Assembly: GCA_039190895.1 (NCBI GenBank)
Contig: JBCCXY010000002.1
Span: 23,087-87,086, forward strand
Direction of reading: 5' to 3'
Length of the DNA stretch: 64,000 bases
DNA from: Ovoidimarina sp039190895
Lineage (GTDB): Bacteria; Pseudomonadota; Alphaproteobacteria; Rhodobacterales; Rhodobacteraceae
Below the pieces are notes generated by a model, which ran no database searches, had not been told where the DNA came from, and saw only the letters and a program-made list of their open reading frames with translations. The position numbers and the translations under genes were made by a program. Positions 27,189-36,001 of the stretch are shown one piece after another. The number at the start of each line of letters is the position of its first letter. The first letter of the stretch is position 1.

Positions 27189-28456
27189 AGCACGAAACGA
27201 TTACGGCAGCCGATGACGAGCCCATCTTCGATCCCGCCGCCTGGCGCCTGACCGATCAACAGGTCGAACTCGCCACGATCGCGCGCGAAATGGGCCAGAC
27301 CAAAATGCACGAACGCGCGGTTCGATACGACAAAGAGGCGATCTTTCCCACCGAGAACTTCAAGGATTTTGCCGAAAACGGACTGCTCGGGATTGCCATT
27401 CCCAAGGAGTACGGGGGCCACGGCGCCGACTTCAAAACCTACATGCTGACGGCGGCAGAGATCGGGCGCTATTGCGGTGCCACGGCGCTGACGTTCAACA
27501 TGCACGTCTGCTCTTGCTTGTGGTCGGGCGCGCTGCTCGACACGCTGGACTACGATGCCGACCTGAAAGCGGCCCACGCCACGAAGCGGGCGGTGCACTA
27601 CGACCGCATTCTGAACGGCGGCAAGATTTATGCGCAGCCATTCTCGGAAGGCGGGGACGCAGCGGCCGGGAAGAAGGCATTCGGCACCACGGCTTTACGG
27701 GTCGACGGCGGTTGGATTGTAAACGGCAAAAAGATCTTTGCGTCGCTCTCGGGCTATGCAGATTTCTACGGCGCGCTTTGCACAGAACTCGACGCTCCGA
27801 ATGCGGAGATGAGCCGCGCCAACACAATGTACCTGGCAATCCCCGCCGATGCAGACGGGGTGTCGGTCGAAGGCGAATGGGACCCGCTTGGGATGCGGGG
27901 CACAGTCTCGCGAACGCTTATCTTCAGGGACGTATTCGTGGCTGACGAAGCGCAGCTCATGCCACGCGGGATCTACTTTCAGGCGGCCAAGCGCTGGCCG
28001 CACATGTTCATGACGTTGACCCCCGCCTATGTCGGTCTCGCGCAGGCGGCTTATGACTTCACAGTAAAGTACCTGCGGGGCGAGATGCCCGGGACCCCGC
28101 CAGTCAAGCGGCGGATGTACCCCACCAAGCAGATCGCCGTCGCCCAGATGAAGGTGATGCTTGAGCAGACCAAGGCAACCTGGTTCCAGGCGATCACCGA
28201 AGCAGGCCCGAACCCCACGCAGGACAGTCTCATGCGGGCCTGGGTGGCCCAGTACACTGCCATGGAAAACGCCAACGAACTGGCACAACTCGCCATTCGC
28301 ACCTGCGGCGGTCAGTCGATGCTGCGGTCGCTGCATCTGGAACGGCTCTACCGCGACAGCCGGTGCGGGTCGCTCATGCTGCCGTGGACGGCGGAGCTTT
28401 GCATCGACATGCTCGGCAAGGGCACTCTCTACAAGCCCGGCGAAAGCGACGAATGA
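27185..28456 (+). CDS. Acyl-CoA dehydrogenase-fold flavoprotein, atypical active site
   Basis: A 423-residue protein with the three-domain ACAD fold: N-terminal helices to about 135, a central beta domain with KKAFGTTALRVDGGWIVNGKKIFAS, and a C-terminal helical domain. Where many dehydrogenases have the catalytic YEGT after RxYRD, this protein reads LMLPWTAE, so the usual base is absent. Its operon contains a small flavin reductase, so a two-component flavin monooxygenase is a reasonable alternative to a dehydrogenase. The start overlaps the hydrolase gene as ATGA. Confidence 0.8.
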   Translation: MKHETITAADDEPIFDPAAWRLTDQQVELATIAREMGQTKMHERAVRYDKEAIFPTENFKDFAENGLLGIAIPKEYGGHGADFKTYMLTAAEIGRYCGATALTFNMHVCSCLWSGALLDTLDYDADLKAAHATKRAVHYDRILNGGKIYAQPFSEGGDAAAGKKAFGTTALRVDGGWIVNGKKIFASLSGYADFYGALCTELDAPNAEMSRANTMYLAIPADADGVSVEGEWDPLGMRGTVSRTLIFRDVFVADEAQLMPRGIYFQAAKRWPHMFMTLTPAYVGLAQAAYDFTVKYLRGEMPGTPPVKRRMYPTKQIAVAQMKVMLEQTKATWFQAITEAGPNPTQDSLMRAWVAQYTAMENANELAQLAIRTCGGQSMLRSLHLERLYRDSRCGSLMLPWTAELCIDMLGKGTLYKPGESDE

Positions 28457-29991
28457 TGTCCGAGAAATCGCGCACCATCGACGCGTGGCTCGAGAACCAC
28501 GCAACGCACCAACCCGAAAAGACCGCGCTTCGGTTTGAGGGCGCATCCTGGACATACCGGGACCTTCAGGATTGGGTCGCGGCGCTCGCATCCCACCTCA
28601 GCCGGGAATACGGCCTCGCCCGCGGCGACCGCATCGCGTTCCTCGGCGCCAATTCCGCAGCCGAAGTCGCCCTGTTCTTTGCAGCCGCGCGATTGGGCCT
28701 GATGATCGTTCCGCTTAACTGGCGCCTCGCGCCGGATGAGTTGGGCTACATCGTCTCCAACGCAGGCGCGCGGCTCTTGGTTCATAGCGCGAGCTTTGCC
28801 GACCTGGCAGATGACGTCGCTCGCGGAACGAAAGCCCGGACGGCAAATGCCGATCTCGACTTCGCGGACCTCCCCAAGGGTGAGGCGGTGCCGCAAGGGG
28901 CGCTCAAGGACCCGTTCCTGATCGTCTACACGTCCGGCACGACCGGCCGTCCAAAGGGCGCCGTCCTCACCCAGGAGGCGGTGTTTTGGAACGCGCTGAT
29001 CAGCCTCCACGCCCATGACTTCACACCCGACGATCACATCCTGAACGTGTTGCCGCTGTTCCATGTCGGCGGGATCAACATCCAGATGATGCCGTGCTTC
29101 TACGTGGGCGGAACAGTAACACTGCACGTACGGTTCGATCCCTCAGCGATCATCACCGCGCTTTCCGAAGGCGGCATCACAACGGCTGTCTTCGTGCCCA
29201 CGATGATGCGCGCTCTCATGGGCACCGACACCTGGCAGACCGCCAAATTCCCAAATCTGCGCATGCTGAACACCGGTTCGACCGACGTGCCAGTCGACAT
29301 TCTCGAAGCCGTCAATGCCCGCGGCATCCCGATGGTCCAGGTCTACGGCGCAACAGAAACCGGGCCCATCGCCACCTATCAACGCGCGGAAGAGGCCGGG
29401 CGGACCATCGGCTCCATCGGGCGCCCCGGGGCGCATATGGAAGTCAAGGTCATGTCGCCCGACGGCATCGAATGTGCACCCGATGTGCCAGGAGAAATCT
29501 GGGTCAAAGGCCCCAACAACTTCTCCTATTACTGGCAAAATCCCCAGGCCACAGCGGCCTCCCTGCAGGACGGGTGGTTCAAGACCGGCGACGTGGCCCG
29601 GCGCGATGTCCACGGTCTTCTGTGGTTCGTGAGCCGACTGAAGCACGTCATCATTTCCGGCGGTGAAAACATCTATCCCGCCGAAATCGAACGCCTGCTC
29701 ATGCAACTGCCCGGCTTGCGCGAAGTCGCCGTGGTCGGGCGCCCCGACCCGCGCTGGGGCGAGGTTCCGGTGATCGTCGCGGCCATCGAAGAGGATGGCC
29801 CCTCGGAAGAGGTCATCCTCGCCACCTGCGACACCCGCATTGCCAAATTCAAGCGTCCCAAGGACGTCGCGCTTGTTCAGGCCTTGCCGCGCAACGCCAT
29901 GGGCAAGGTGCTGGTCGATGAGGTTCGCAAGATTGCGGCCGCGCAGGGGCTGAACCTGACACGCTCGCAAAGCCAGGGGGTGACGGCATGA
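28453..29991 (+). CDS. Acyl-CoA ligase / AMP-forming synthetase
   Basis: About 512 residues of the ANL superfamily. The phosphate-binding loop YTSGTTGRPKG (about 159-169), the VYGATETGP motif, the GWFKTGDVA hinge region and the late catalytic Lys in PRNAMGKVL are all present. The enzyme would form an acyl-CoA through an acyl-AMP. Its place between the ACAD-fold gene and the flavin reductase suggests activation of an acid released from the ring cleavage products or imported by the TRAP system. The start could be either of two adjacent ATG codons; the first gives an ATGA overlap. Confidence 0.88.
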   Translation: MMSEKSRTIDAWLENHATHQPEKTALRFEGASWTYRDLQDWVAALASHLSREYGLARGDRIAFLGANSAAEVALFFAAARLGLMIVPLNWRLAPDELGYIVSNAGARLLVHSASFADLADDVARGTKARTANADLDFADLPKGEAVPQGALKDPFLIVYTSGTTGRPKGAVLTQEAVFWNALISLHAHDFTPDDHILNVLPLFHVGGINIQMMPCFYVGGTVTLHVRFDPSAIITALSEGGITTAVFVPTMMRALMGTDTWQTAKFPNLRMLNTGSTDVPVDILEAVNARGIPMVQVYGATETGPIATYQRAEEAGRTIGSIGRPGAHMEVKVMSPDGIECAPDVPGEIWVKGPNNFSYYWQNPQATAASLQDGWFKTGDVARRDVHGLLWFVSRLKHVIISGGENIYPAEIERLLMQLPGLREVAVVGRPDPRWGEVPVIVAAIEEDGPSEEVILATCDTRIAKFKRPKDVALVQALPRNAMGKVLVDEVRKIAAAQGLNLTRSQSQGVTA

Positions 29992-30488
29992 TCAGGGATG
30001 AATACCTCGCCGCCATGTCGCGCGCCGCGAACTCCGTCACGGTCGTTACAACCGACGGACCTGCGGGCAAAGTCGGGGTCACCGTGTCGGCGATGTGCTC
30101 GGTGTCGGTCGACGACCAGTCCGCAACGCTCCTCGTCTGCGTGCACGAACTGTCCCCGGCCCGCGCCGCCATTACCGAGAACGGGGTCTTCTGCGCCAAC
30201 CTGCTTGGCGATGATCAAATGCACGTCTCCGACAGCTTTGCCGGACGCTCAGGCGCCTCAGGCGTGGACAAGTTCAACTGCGGAGAATGGGCGCAACTCG
30301 CCACCGGCGCCCCTGCTCTGGTCGGTGCACTGGCGTCCTTCGACTGCCGCCTGCGAGAGCGCTATCAAGTCGGAACGCATCACATCTTTATCGGCGAAAT
30401 TCAGTGCGTTGACAGTACCGAGGGCTGCAGCCCGCTGATCTACCACGACCGCCGGTATCGTCGGATGGAAACCCAACTCCTCGCGTGA
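29988..30488 (+). CDS. Flavin reductase (HpaC-like, FMN-binding split barrel)
   Basis: A 166-residue protein with the flavin reductase-like barrel. Motifs are SVTVVTTDGPAGKVGVTVSAMCSVS near the N-terminus and ENGVFCANLLGDDQ in the middle. Such proteins supply reduced FMN/FAD to a partner monooxygenase. The only candidate partner in the operon is the ACAD-fold protein at 27185-28456. The gene overlaps the ligase gene by 4 bp. Confidence 0.87.
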   Translation: MIRDEYLAAMSRAANSVTVVTTDGPAGKVGVTVSAMCSVSVDDQSATLLVCVHELSPARAAITENGVFCANLLGDDQMHVSDSFAGRSGASGVDKFNCGEWAQLATGAPALVGALASFDCRLRERYQVGTHHIFIGEIQCVDSTEGCSPLIYHDRRYRRMETQLLA

Positions 30489-30555
30489 ACATAACCAATT
30501 CAACTGTCCAAAGCACCCGAACAGCGGTGCAACGACACCAACAAGGGAGCACACC

Positions 30556-31575
30556 ATGCTAAACTTCAAAACCATCACGGCAGCTGTGGCGATTGCTGCG
30601 GGGACGGCTGTGCCCGTCGTCGCCCAAGAGCATACGCTACGGATTTCGACATGGTTGCCGCCGACCCACGGGATCAATACCGAGATCTTTGGCGGTCTGA
30701 TCGAAATGATGGAAAGCGCCACGGATGGGGCGGTGACGGCCGAACTCGTCTCGGGTCTGGCCCCGCCGCCCGCGCAAACCGACCTGATCCTTGACGGCGC
30801 GGCCGATATCTCGGTGATCTTCCACGGCTATCAACCCGGGCGCTACGTGGCCACGCAGCTCATTGAGCTTCCGGGCTATGAGGGCAGTTCCGAGGCGGCC
30901 TCCGTTGCGTATTGGCGCGTGCACGAAGAACATCTCGCCGCGCTGGATGAACACCGCGGCGTCAAGGTGATCGCGCTGCACACACACGGCCCGGGTCAAA
31001 TGCACCTGACCGAAAAAGTCGCGTCTCTGTCAGAATTGGACGGCCGCAAGACCCGCATCGGTGGCGGGGTCGCCGGGAATGTCGGCGCGGAACTGGGCCT
31101 TGTCGGCATCAACGTGCCCGCGCCAAAGGTATATGAAACACTCGACTCCGGTGCAGCCGACGCCGTGGCCATGAACGTCGGAGAGCGCATTGGCTTCAAG
31201 CTCGACGAAGTCGCGCCGAACCTGTTCGAGATGCCGGGCGGCTTCTATCGCGGCTCCTTCGCACTGATCATGAGCCAGGAAACCTTCGACGCCCTGCCCG
31301 AGGACATACAGACGGCCCTCGACTCCGAAGTCTTCGGTGAGCCCGCAAGCCGGATGGCCGGCGCCGCGTGGGACCTCTCGGACAAGCTGGCCTACGACGC
31401 GATGGGCGACGGCACGACCCACATCGTCGCCAGCGAAGATGATCAAGCCGCCTTCGCCGCCGTGGCGGCAGATGTGCGGGCGTCGGTCCTGTCAGAGCTT
31501 GCGGCTGCGGGGATCGACTCCGAGGCCGCCTACCAGATGGTGGTCGATGAGATGTCCGCCGTGATGAACGAGTGA
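30556..31575 (+). CDS. TRAP transporter substrate-binding protein (DctP family)
   Basis: A 339-residue periplasmic protein with a Sec signal (MLNFKTITAAVAIAAG...VVA) and an AAGGGAG ribosome-binding site. The mature part begins HTLRISTWLPPTHGINTE, a DctP-type N-terminus. The family's conserved Arg that salt-bridges a ligand carboxylate is probably within KTRIGGGVAG. The ligand is therefore likely an organic acid. It forms a complete TRAP set with the next two genes. Confidence 0.9.
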   Translation: MLNFKTITAAVAIAAGTAVPVVAQEHTLRISTWLPPTHGINTEIFGGLIEMMESATDGAVTAELVSGLAPPPAQTDLILDGAADISVIFHGYQPGRYVATQLIELPGYEGSSEAASVAYWRVHEEHLAALDEHRGVKVIALHTHGPGQMHLTEKVASLSELDGRKTRIGGGVAGNVGAELGLVGINVPAPKVYETLDSGAADAVAMNVGERIGFKLDEVAPNLFEMPGGFYRGSFALIMSQETFDALPEDIQTALDSEVFGEPASRMAGAAWDLSDKLAYDAMGDGTTHIVASEDDQAAFAAVAADVRASVLSELAAAGIDSEAAYQMVVDEMSAVMNE

Positions 31576-31585
31576 ACCGACACCA

Positions 31586-32098
31586 ATGTCGGCAACCCGA
31601 CTAAACCGTCTGGCACGGGCCCTTGCGCTCGTGCCGACCGCCCTGGCGGCATCGGCACTGTTTGCGCTGATGATGCTGACGTTCGCGGACGTTATGCTGC
31701 GATCCATCCTCAATGCGCCGATCCAGTCTGCGGCAGACCTCACCCGTGTCCTGATGGCAGTGACCGTTTTCTCGGTCCTCCCCATCCTCTCGGCGCGCGG
31801 CGGACATATCAGCGTCGACTTGCTGGACGGGGTCTTTGAGAAATACCGGCTGGCCCGGCTGAGTGACGGGATCATCAACATTGCCTGTGGCGTGCTGTTG
31901 ATCTGGCCGGTGCAAAGGATCTGGGTTCTCGCCGAACGCAGCCGATCCTACGGCGACGTGATGGAATACCTCGGCTGGCCAATCTTCATCGTCGGCTGGT
32001 TCATTGCCGCGATGGTGGCCGCCACCGCTGTCGCCCTGATCCTGCGCGGCCTAGGCCTGTTGTTTGCCCCACAACTGCTGGAACGTCGCGGTGGTTGA
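31586..32098 (+). CDS. TRAP transporter small permease (DctQ family)
   Basis: A 170-residue inner-membrane protein with four predicted TM helices, the normal DctQ layout. The family Asp/Arg pattern FADVMLRSILNAP is present in the first half. It bridges the large permease and the binding protein. It starts 10 bp after dctP and overlaps the dctM start. Confidence 0.88.
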   Translation: MSATRLNRLARALALVPTALAASALFALMMLTFADVMLRSILNAPIQSAADLTRVLMAVTVFSVLPILSARGGHISVDLLDGVFEKYRLARLSDGIINIACGVLLIWPVQRIWVLAERSRSYGDVMEYLGWPIFIVGWFIAAMVAATAVALILRGLGLLFAPQLLERRGG

Positions 32099-33404
32099 AG
32101 GACTAATCGGCTTTGCGGCAGTTCTGACGCTTGTCCTGCTGCGTGTCCCCATCGCCTTTGCCATGGGCATCGTCGGAATGGTGGGTTTCATGCTTGAAAC
32201 CAACTTTCGCGCCTCGATCTCCATGGTCGGGCGTCTGATCATCGATACAAGTCAGGACTACGGGCTCTCGGTCGTGCCGCTCTTCATCCTGATGGGCCTT
32301 CTGGTCAACAAGGCGGGCATCAGTCGCGAACTCTACGCCGCCTCGAACGCCTTTCTCGGGCACCTGCGCGGCGGCCTTGCCATGGCAACGATTGTCGCCT
32401 GCGGCGGGTTCGCCGCGATCTCCGGGTCGTCGCTGGCTACGGCGGCCACAATGTCAAAGGTCGCCATGCCCGAAATGCGCAAATATGGCTACAGCGACCG
32501 GCTGGCGACCGCGTCCATCGCGGCAGGAGGCACCCTGGGCATCCTGATCCCACCATCCGTGATCCTCGTCATTTATGGCCTTCTGACCGAGACCTCCATC
32601 GGCAAGCTCTTCATCGCGGGTGTCATTCCCGGGCTGCTGGGCATTCTGTTTTACCTTGCCGCCGTGAAGTTCACGGTCTGGCGCGACCCGACAACCGGAC
32701 CACAAGGGGAGCGCGTCGGATGGGGCGAACGCATCACATCGCTCGGCGATGTCTGGGCGGTGCTTCTCTTGTTCTTCCTCGTCATCGGCGGGCTCTACGG
32801 TGTCTTCGATTTTGAACCCCTGAACCTCGCGTTCTCTCCGACCGAGGCGGCGGGCATGGGCGCCATGGGCGCGTTCCTGATTGCCCTCGCGCGCGGAAAG
32901 CTAAGCGTCCCGGACGTGTCCGAGGTACTGGTGGAAACGGCAATGACAACCGCGTCGCTCTTCGTCGTGCTGATCGGGGCCTGGATCTTTTCGAACTTCG
33001 TGAACGTGGCCGGGCTTCCAGACGGATTGTCCGGTCTTGTCACGGCCTTCGACGTCCATCCCTGGGCGGTCATCGCCATGATCATGGCCGTCTATGTGGT
33101 TCTGGGATGTGTGTTCGAAAGCCTGTCGATGCTCCTCCTGACCGTCCCGATCTTCTTTCCGATTGTCACAGGGCTCGGCTTCGACCCCGTGTGGTTCGGC
33201 ATCGTCGTCGTCGTGGTCGTAGAGATCAGCCTGATCACACCACCTGTCGGTCTGAACGTGTTTGTTCTGAAGGGCGTCGTTGGCGACGTCTCTACCGGGA
33301 CGATCTTCCGTGGAGTCACACCCTTCTGGATGGCGGACATCCTCCGCCTGATCCTGCTTTTGATCCTGCCGGGCCTCGTGCTGTTTCTACCCGGCATGAT
33401 GTGA
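32091..33404 (+). CDS. TRAP transporter large permease (DctM family)
   Basis: About 437 residues from the GTG at 32091, overlapping dctQ by 8 bp; a TTG at 32064 is possible but would lengthen the N-terminus unusually. It has about 12 TM helices. DctM motifs include SGSSLATAATMSKVAMPEM, AAGGTLGILIPPSVILVIYG and the late TPPVGLNVFVLKGV. It carries the Na+-coupled substrate path in the inner membrane. Confidence 0.9.
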   Translation: MVEGLIGFAAVLTLVLLRVPIAFAMGIVGMVGFMLETNFRASISMVGRLIIDTSQDYGLSVVPLFILMGLLVNKAGISRELYAASNAFLGHLRGGLAMATIVACGGFAAISGSSLATAATMSKVAMPEMRKYGYSDRLATASIAAGGTLGILIPPSVILVIYGLLTETSIGKLFIAGVIPGLLGILFYLAAVKFTVWRDPTTGPQGERVGWGERITSLGDVWAVLLLFFLVIGGLYGVFDFEPLNLAFSPTEAAGMGAMGAFLIALARGKLSVPDVSEVLVETAMTTASLFVVLIGAWIFSNFVNVAGLPDGLSGLVTAFDVHPWAVIAMIMAVYVVLGCVFESLSMLLLTVPIFFPIVTGLGFDPVWFGIVVVVVVEISLITPPVGLNVFVLKGVVGDVSTGTIFRGVTPFWMADILRLILLLILPGLVLFLPGMM

Positions 33405-33438
33405 ACCGGTCTTGTCCGAGAAATGAGGAACTAATCAC

Positions 33439-34668
33439 ATGAACGCCCCCGCACGTACCCTGACAGCCCCAGAACTAGCACGCGCGAAACCGGCCACGCT
33501 GGCTTGGGACGATCCCTTCCTGCTCGAACTCCAGTTGACCGAAGAAGAAAGAATGATCCGCGACGCAGCCCACGGGTACGCGCAGGACGGACTGATGCGC
33601 CGCGTGGTCGAGGGCAACCGTCACGAGATCTTTGATCGCGAGATCATGACCGAGATGGGAGAACTCGGGTTGCTCGGCGCGACGCTGCCCGAGCAATACG
33701 GCGGGGTTGGCGCGAACTACGTCTCCTACGGCCTAATCGCGCGCGAGGTCGAGCGTGTGGATAGCGGCTATCGCTCCGCGATGTCCGTTCAAAGCTCGCT
33801 CGTAATGCATCCGATCTTTGCCTACGGCACCGAAGCGCAGCGAAACAAGTATCTTCCCAAGCTTGCCTCGGGCGAATGGGTCGGCTGCTTCGGCCTGACC
33901 GAGCCGGACCACGGATCGGATCCCGCAGGCATGCTCACTCGCGCGAAAAAGGTCGATGGGGGATACCTGCTTTCGGGGGCAAAGAACTGGATCACGAACG
34001 CCCCTATCGCGGATGTCTTTGTGGTATGGGCCAAGTCCGATGCGCATGACTGCACGATCAAAGGTTTCATTCTTGAGAAAGGGATGAAGGGGCTGGAAGC
34101 CCCCAAGATCGACGGCAAGTTCAGCCTGCGCGCCTCCATTACCGGCATGATCCAAATGGATGAGGTGTTCGTGCCCGCCGAAAACCTGCTGCCAGAGGCG
34201 TCAGGCCTTGCCGGGCCCTTCGGCTGCCTGAACCGCGCGCGCCTTGGCATCGCGTGGGGTACGATGGGCGCAGCCGAGGCCTGCTTCCATGCGGCCAGAC
34301 AGTACACGCTTGACCGCAAGCAGTTCGGACGCCCCCTCGCCCAAACCCAGCTTGTCCAAAAAAAGCTGGCCGATATGCAGACGGAAATCGCTCTCGGCCT
34401 GCAGGGCGCGCTCCAGCTTGGGCGCATGTTCGACGACCGCACAGCTCCGGCAGAGCTGATCAGCCTCATGAAGCGCAACAATTGCGGGAAGGCGCTGACG
34501 ATCGCGCGCGAAGCCCGCGACATGCACGGCGGCAACGGCATCTCGGACGAATACGGCGTGATCCGTCACGTCATGAACCTTGAGGCCGTGAACACCTACG
34601 AGGGAACCCATGACGTCCACGCACTGATCCTGGGTCGCGGGATCACTGGCCTTCAGGCGTTCGCCTGA
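33439..34668 (+). CDS. Glutaryl-CoA dehydrogenase
   Basis: A 409-residue flavoenzyme. The GCDH-type substrate Arg region DSGYRSAMSVQSSLVMHPI, LTEPDHGSDPAGM, and the catalytic Glu388 in YEGTHDVHALILGR are all conserved. GCDH oxidises and decarboxylates glutaryl-CoA to crotonyl-CoA, passing electrons to ETF. In this operon it implies that a C5 dicarboxylyl-CoA, or a close analogue, arises from the substrate. A GAGGA site precedes the ATG. Confidence 0.9.
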   Translation: MNAPARTLTAPELARAKPATLAWDDPFLLELQLTEEERMIRDAAHGYAQDGLMRRVVEGNRHEIFDREIMTEMGELGLLGATLPEQYGGVGANYVSYGLIAREVERVDSGYRSAMSVQSSLVMHPIFAYGTEAQRNKYLPKLASGEWVGCFGLTEPDHGSDPAGMLTRAKKVDGGYLLSGAKNWITNAPIADVFVVWAKSDAHDCTIKGFILEKGMKGLEAPKIDGKFSLRASITGMIQMDEVFVPAENLLPEASGLAGPFGCLNRARLGIAWGTMGAAEACFHAARQYTLDRKQFGRPLAQTQLVQKKLADMQTEIALGLQGALQLGRMFDDRTAPAELISLMKRNNCGKALTIAREARDMHGGNGISDEYGVIRHVMNLEAVNTYEGTHDVHALILGRGITGLQAFA

Positions 34669-34689
34669 CCGCGGGAAAGGATCAATCCA

Positions 34690-35952
34690 ATGCCAGTGGT
34701 CTCCGATCTGTTGACATCCGTCTTTGAACGCCGTCCGCGCCTGACCGGGTCCGCCAAAGACGACGGGCGCCCGATGGATGCCCTGATCGACGCGCTGGTC
34801 GGAACGGCGGGCGAAGCATCCGGACAAATGCTCGCCAGGATCATTCTGGATCGGTACGCCAGTCTGACGGACGAGGAAAAGCTCTCGTTCTTCCGACACC
34901 TCGTCGAGGCGATGACGATCAACCCGGATGAGGTGCGCGAGGCCGTCGACCAGTATCAGCAAGACCCCTCGCGATCGTCCTACCAAAGGCTGAAGGCATC
35001 CGTCCGACCTGCTCGGGTCGAACTGATCGGACGGCTCAACAAAGTGCCGGAAGGCACCAGCCGCCTCGTTGCCATGCGCCGCGATCTTCTGAGGCTTGTG
35101 AAAAAGGATCAAAGCCTCGCCGAGCTTGATCTCGACTTCAAGCAACTCTTCGGGGCCTGGTTCAACCGCGGGTTCCTTGTACTGCGTCCCATAACTTGGG
35201 ACAGCCCCGCCAAGATCCTTGAAAAGATCATCGCCTACGAGGCCGTCCACGCAATAGACACATGGGATGAATTGCGCCGCAGGATCCAGCCGAAGGACCG
35301 GCGCTGCTTCGCGTTCTTCCATCCCGCAATGGCGGACGAACCGCTGATCTTCGTCGAAGTCGCCCTGACCAAGGGTGTCCCAGGCTCAATCCAGACCCTG
35401 CTGTCCGAAGACCGCTCAGAGCTTGACGATGATCAGGCCAATACGGCGGTCTTCTACTCCATCTCGAACTGCCAGGCTGGCCTCGCAAGCATCTCGTTCG
35501 GGAACTCTCTGATCAAACAGGTCGCAGCCGATCTCGCGCGTGAACTGCCGGGCCTGCGCACCTTTGTGACCCTGTCCCCGATCCCGGGCTTTACCGCGTG
35601 GCTGCGGGATGCGCGGATCTCGCCGGATGACGACCAACTCCGCAGTCTGGCGGCGCATTACCTGCTGAACGTTAAATCGGACAAGGGCGGCCCCCTCGAT
35701 CCTGTCGCGCGGTTCCACCTGGGGAACGGCGCGCAGGTGCACAAGCTCCACGCCGATGCCGACACATCTGACAAGGGGATCGACCAGTCCTGCGGCGTCA
35801 TGGTCAACTACCTGTACAATCTGGGAAAAGTGGCGCGCAATCACGAACGCTTTGCCGTTCAGGGAAAGATCGCGGCATCCTCGGAAGTAAAGGCCCTCAG
35901 CGAAACCGGGAGAAAGCTCCTGACGTCGAACACCGCCGAGACCTTAGGATGA
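34690..35952 (+). CDS. Malonyl-CoA decarboxylase
   Basis: A 420-residue cytosolic protein with the helical N-terminal domain (about 1-165) and the acetyltransferase-like C-terminal domain. The catalytic Ser region VFYSISNCQAGL and catalytic His in HLGNGAQVHKLHADAD are present, with the SCGVMVNYLYNL ending. It converts malonyl-CoA to acetyl-CoA and CO2. As the last gene of the operon after glutaryl-CoA dehydrogenase, it indicates that a malonyl unit is an end product or co-substrate of the pathway. Confidence 0.9.
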   Translation: MPVVSDLLTSVFERRPRLTGSAKDDGRPMDALIDALVGTAGEASGQMLARIILDRYASLTDEEKLSFFRHLVEAMTINPDEVREAVDQYQQDPSRSSYQRLKASVRPARVELIGRLNKVPEGTSRLVAMRRDLLRLVKKDQSLAELDLDFKQLFGAWFNRGFLVLRPITWDSPAKILEKIIAYEAVHAIDTWDELRRRIQPKDRRCFAFFHPAMADEPLIFVEVALTKGVPGSIQTLLSEDRSELDDDQANTAVFYSISNCQAGLASISFGNSLIKQVAADLARELPGLRTFVTLSPIPGFTAWLRDARISPDDDQLRSLAAHYLLNVKSDKGGPLDPVARFHLGNGAQVHKLHADADTSDKGIDQSCGVMVNYLYNLGKVARNHERFAVQGKIAASSEVKALSETGRKLLTSNTAETLG

Positions 35953-36001
35953 CCGTGTTCCGTTCTGGATTTTCCCTCAGCGGACTGTAGGCTCGTCACC
36001 G

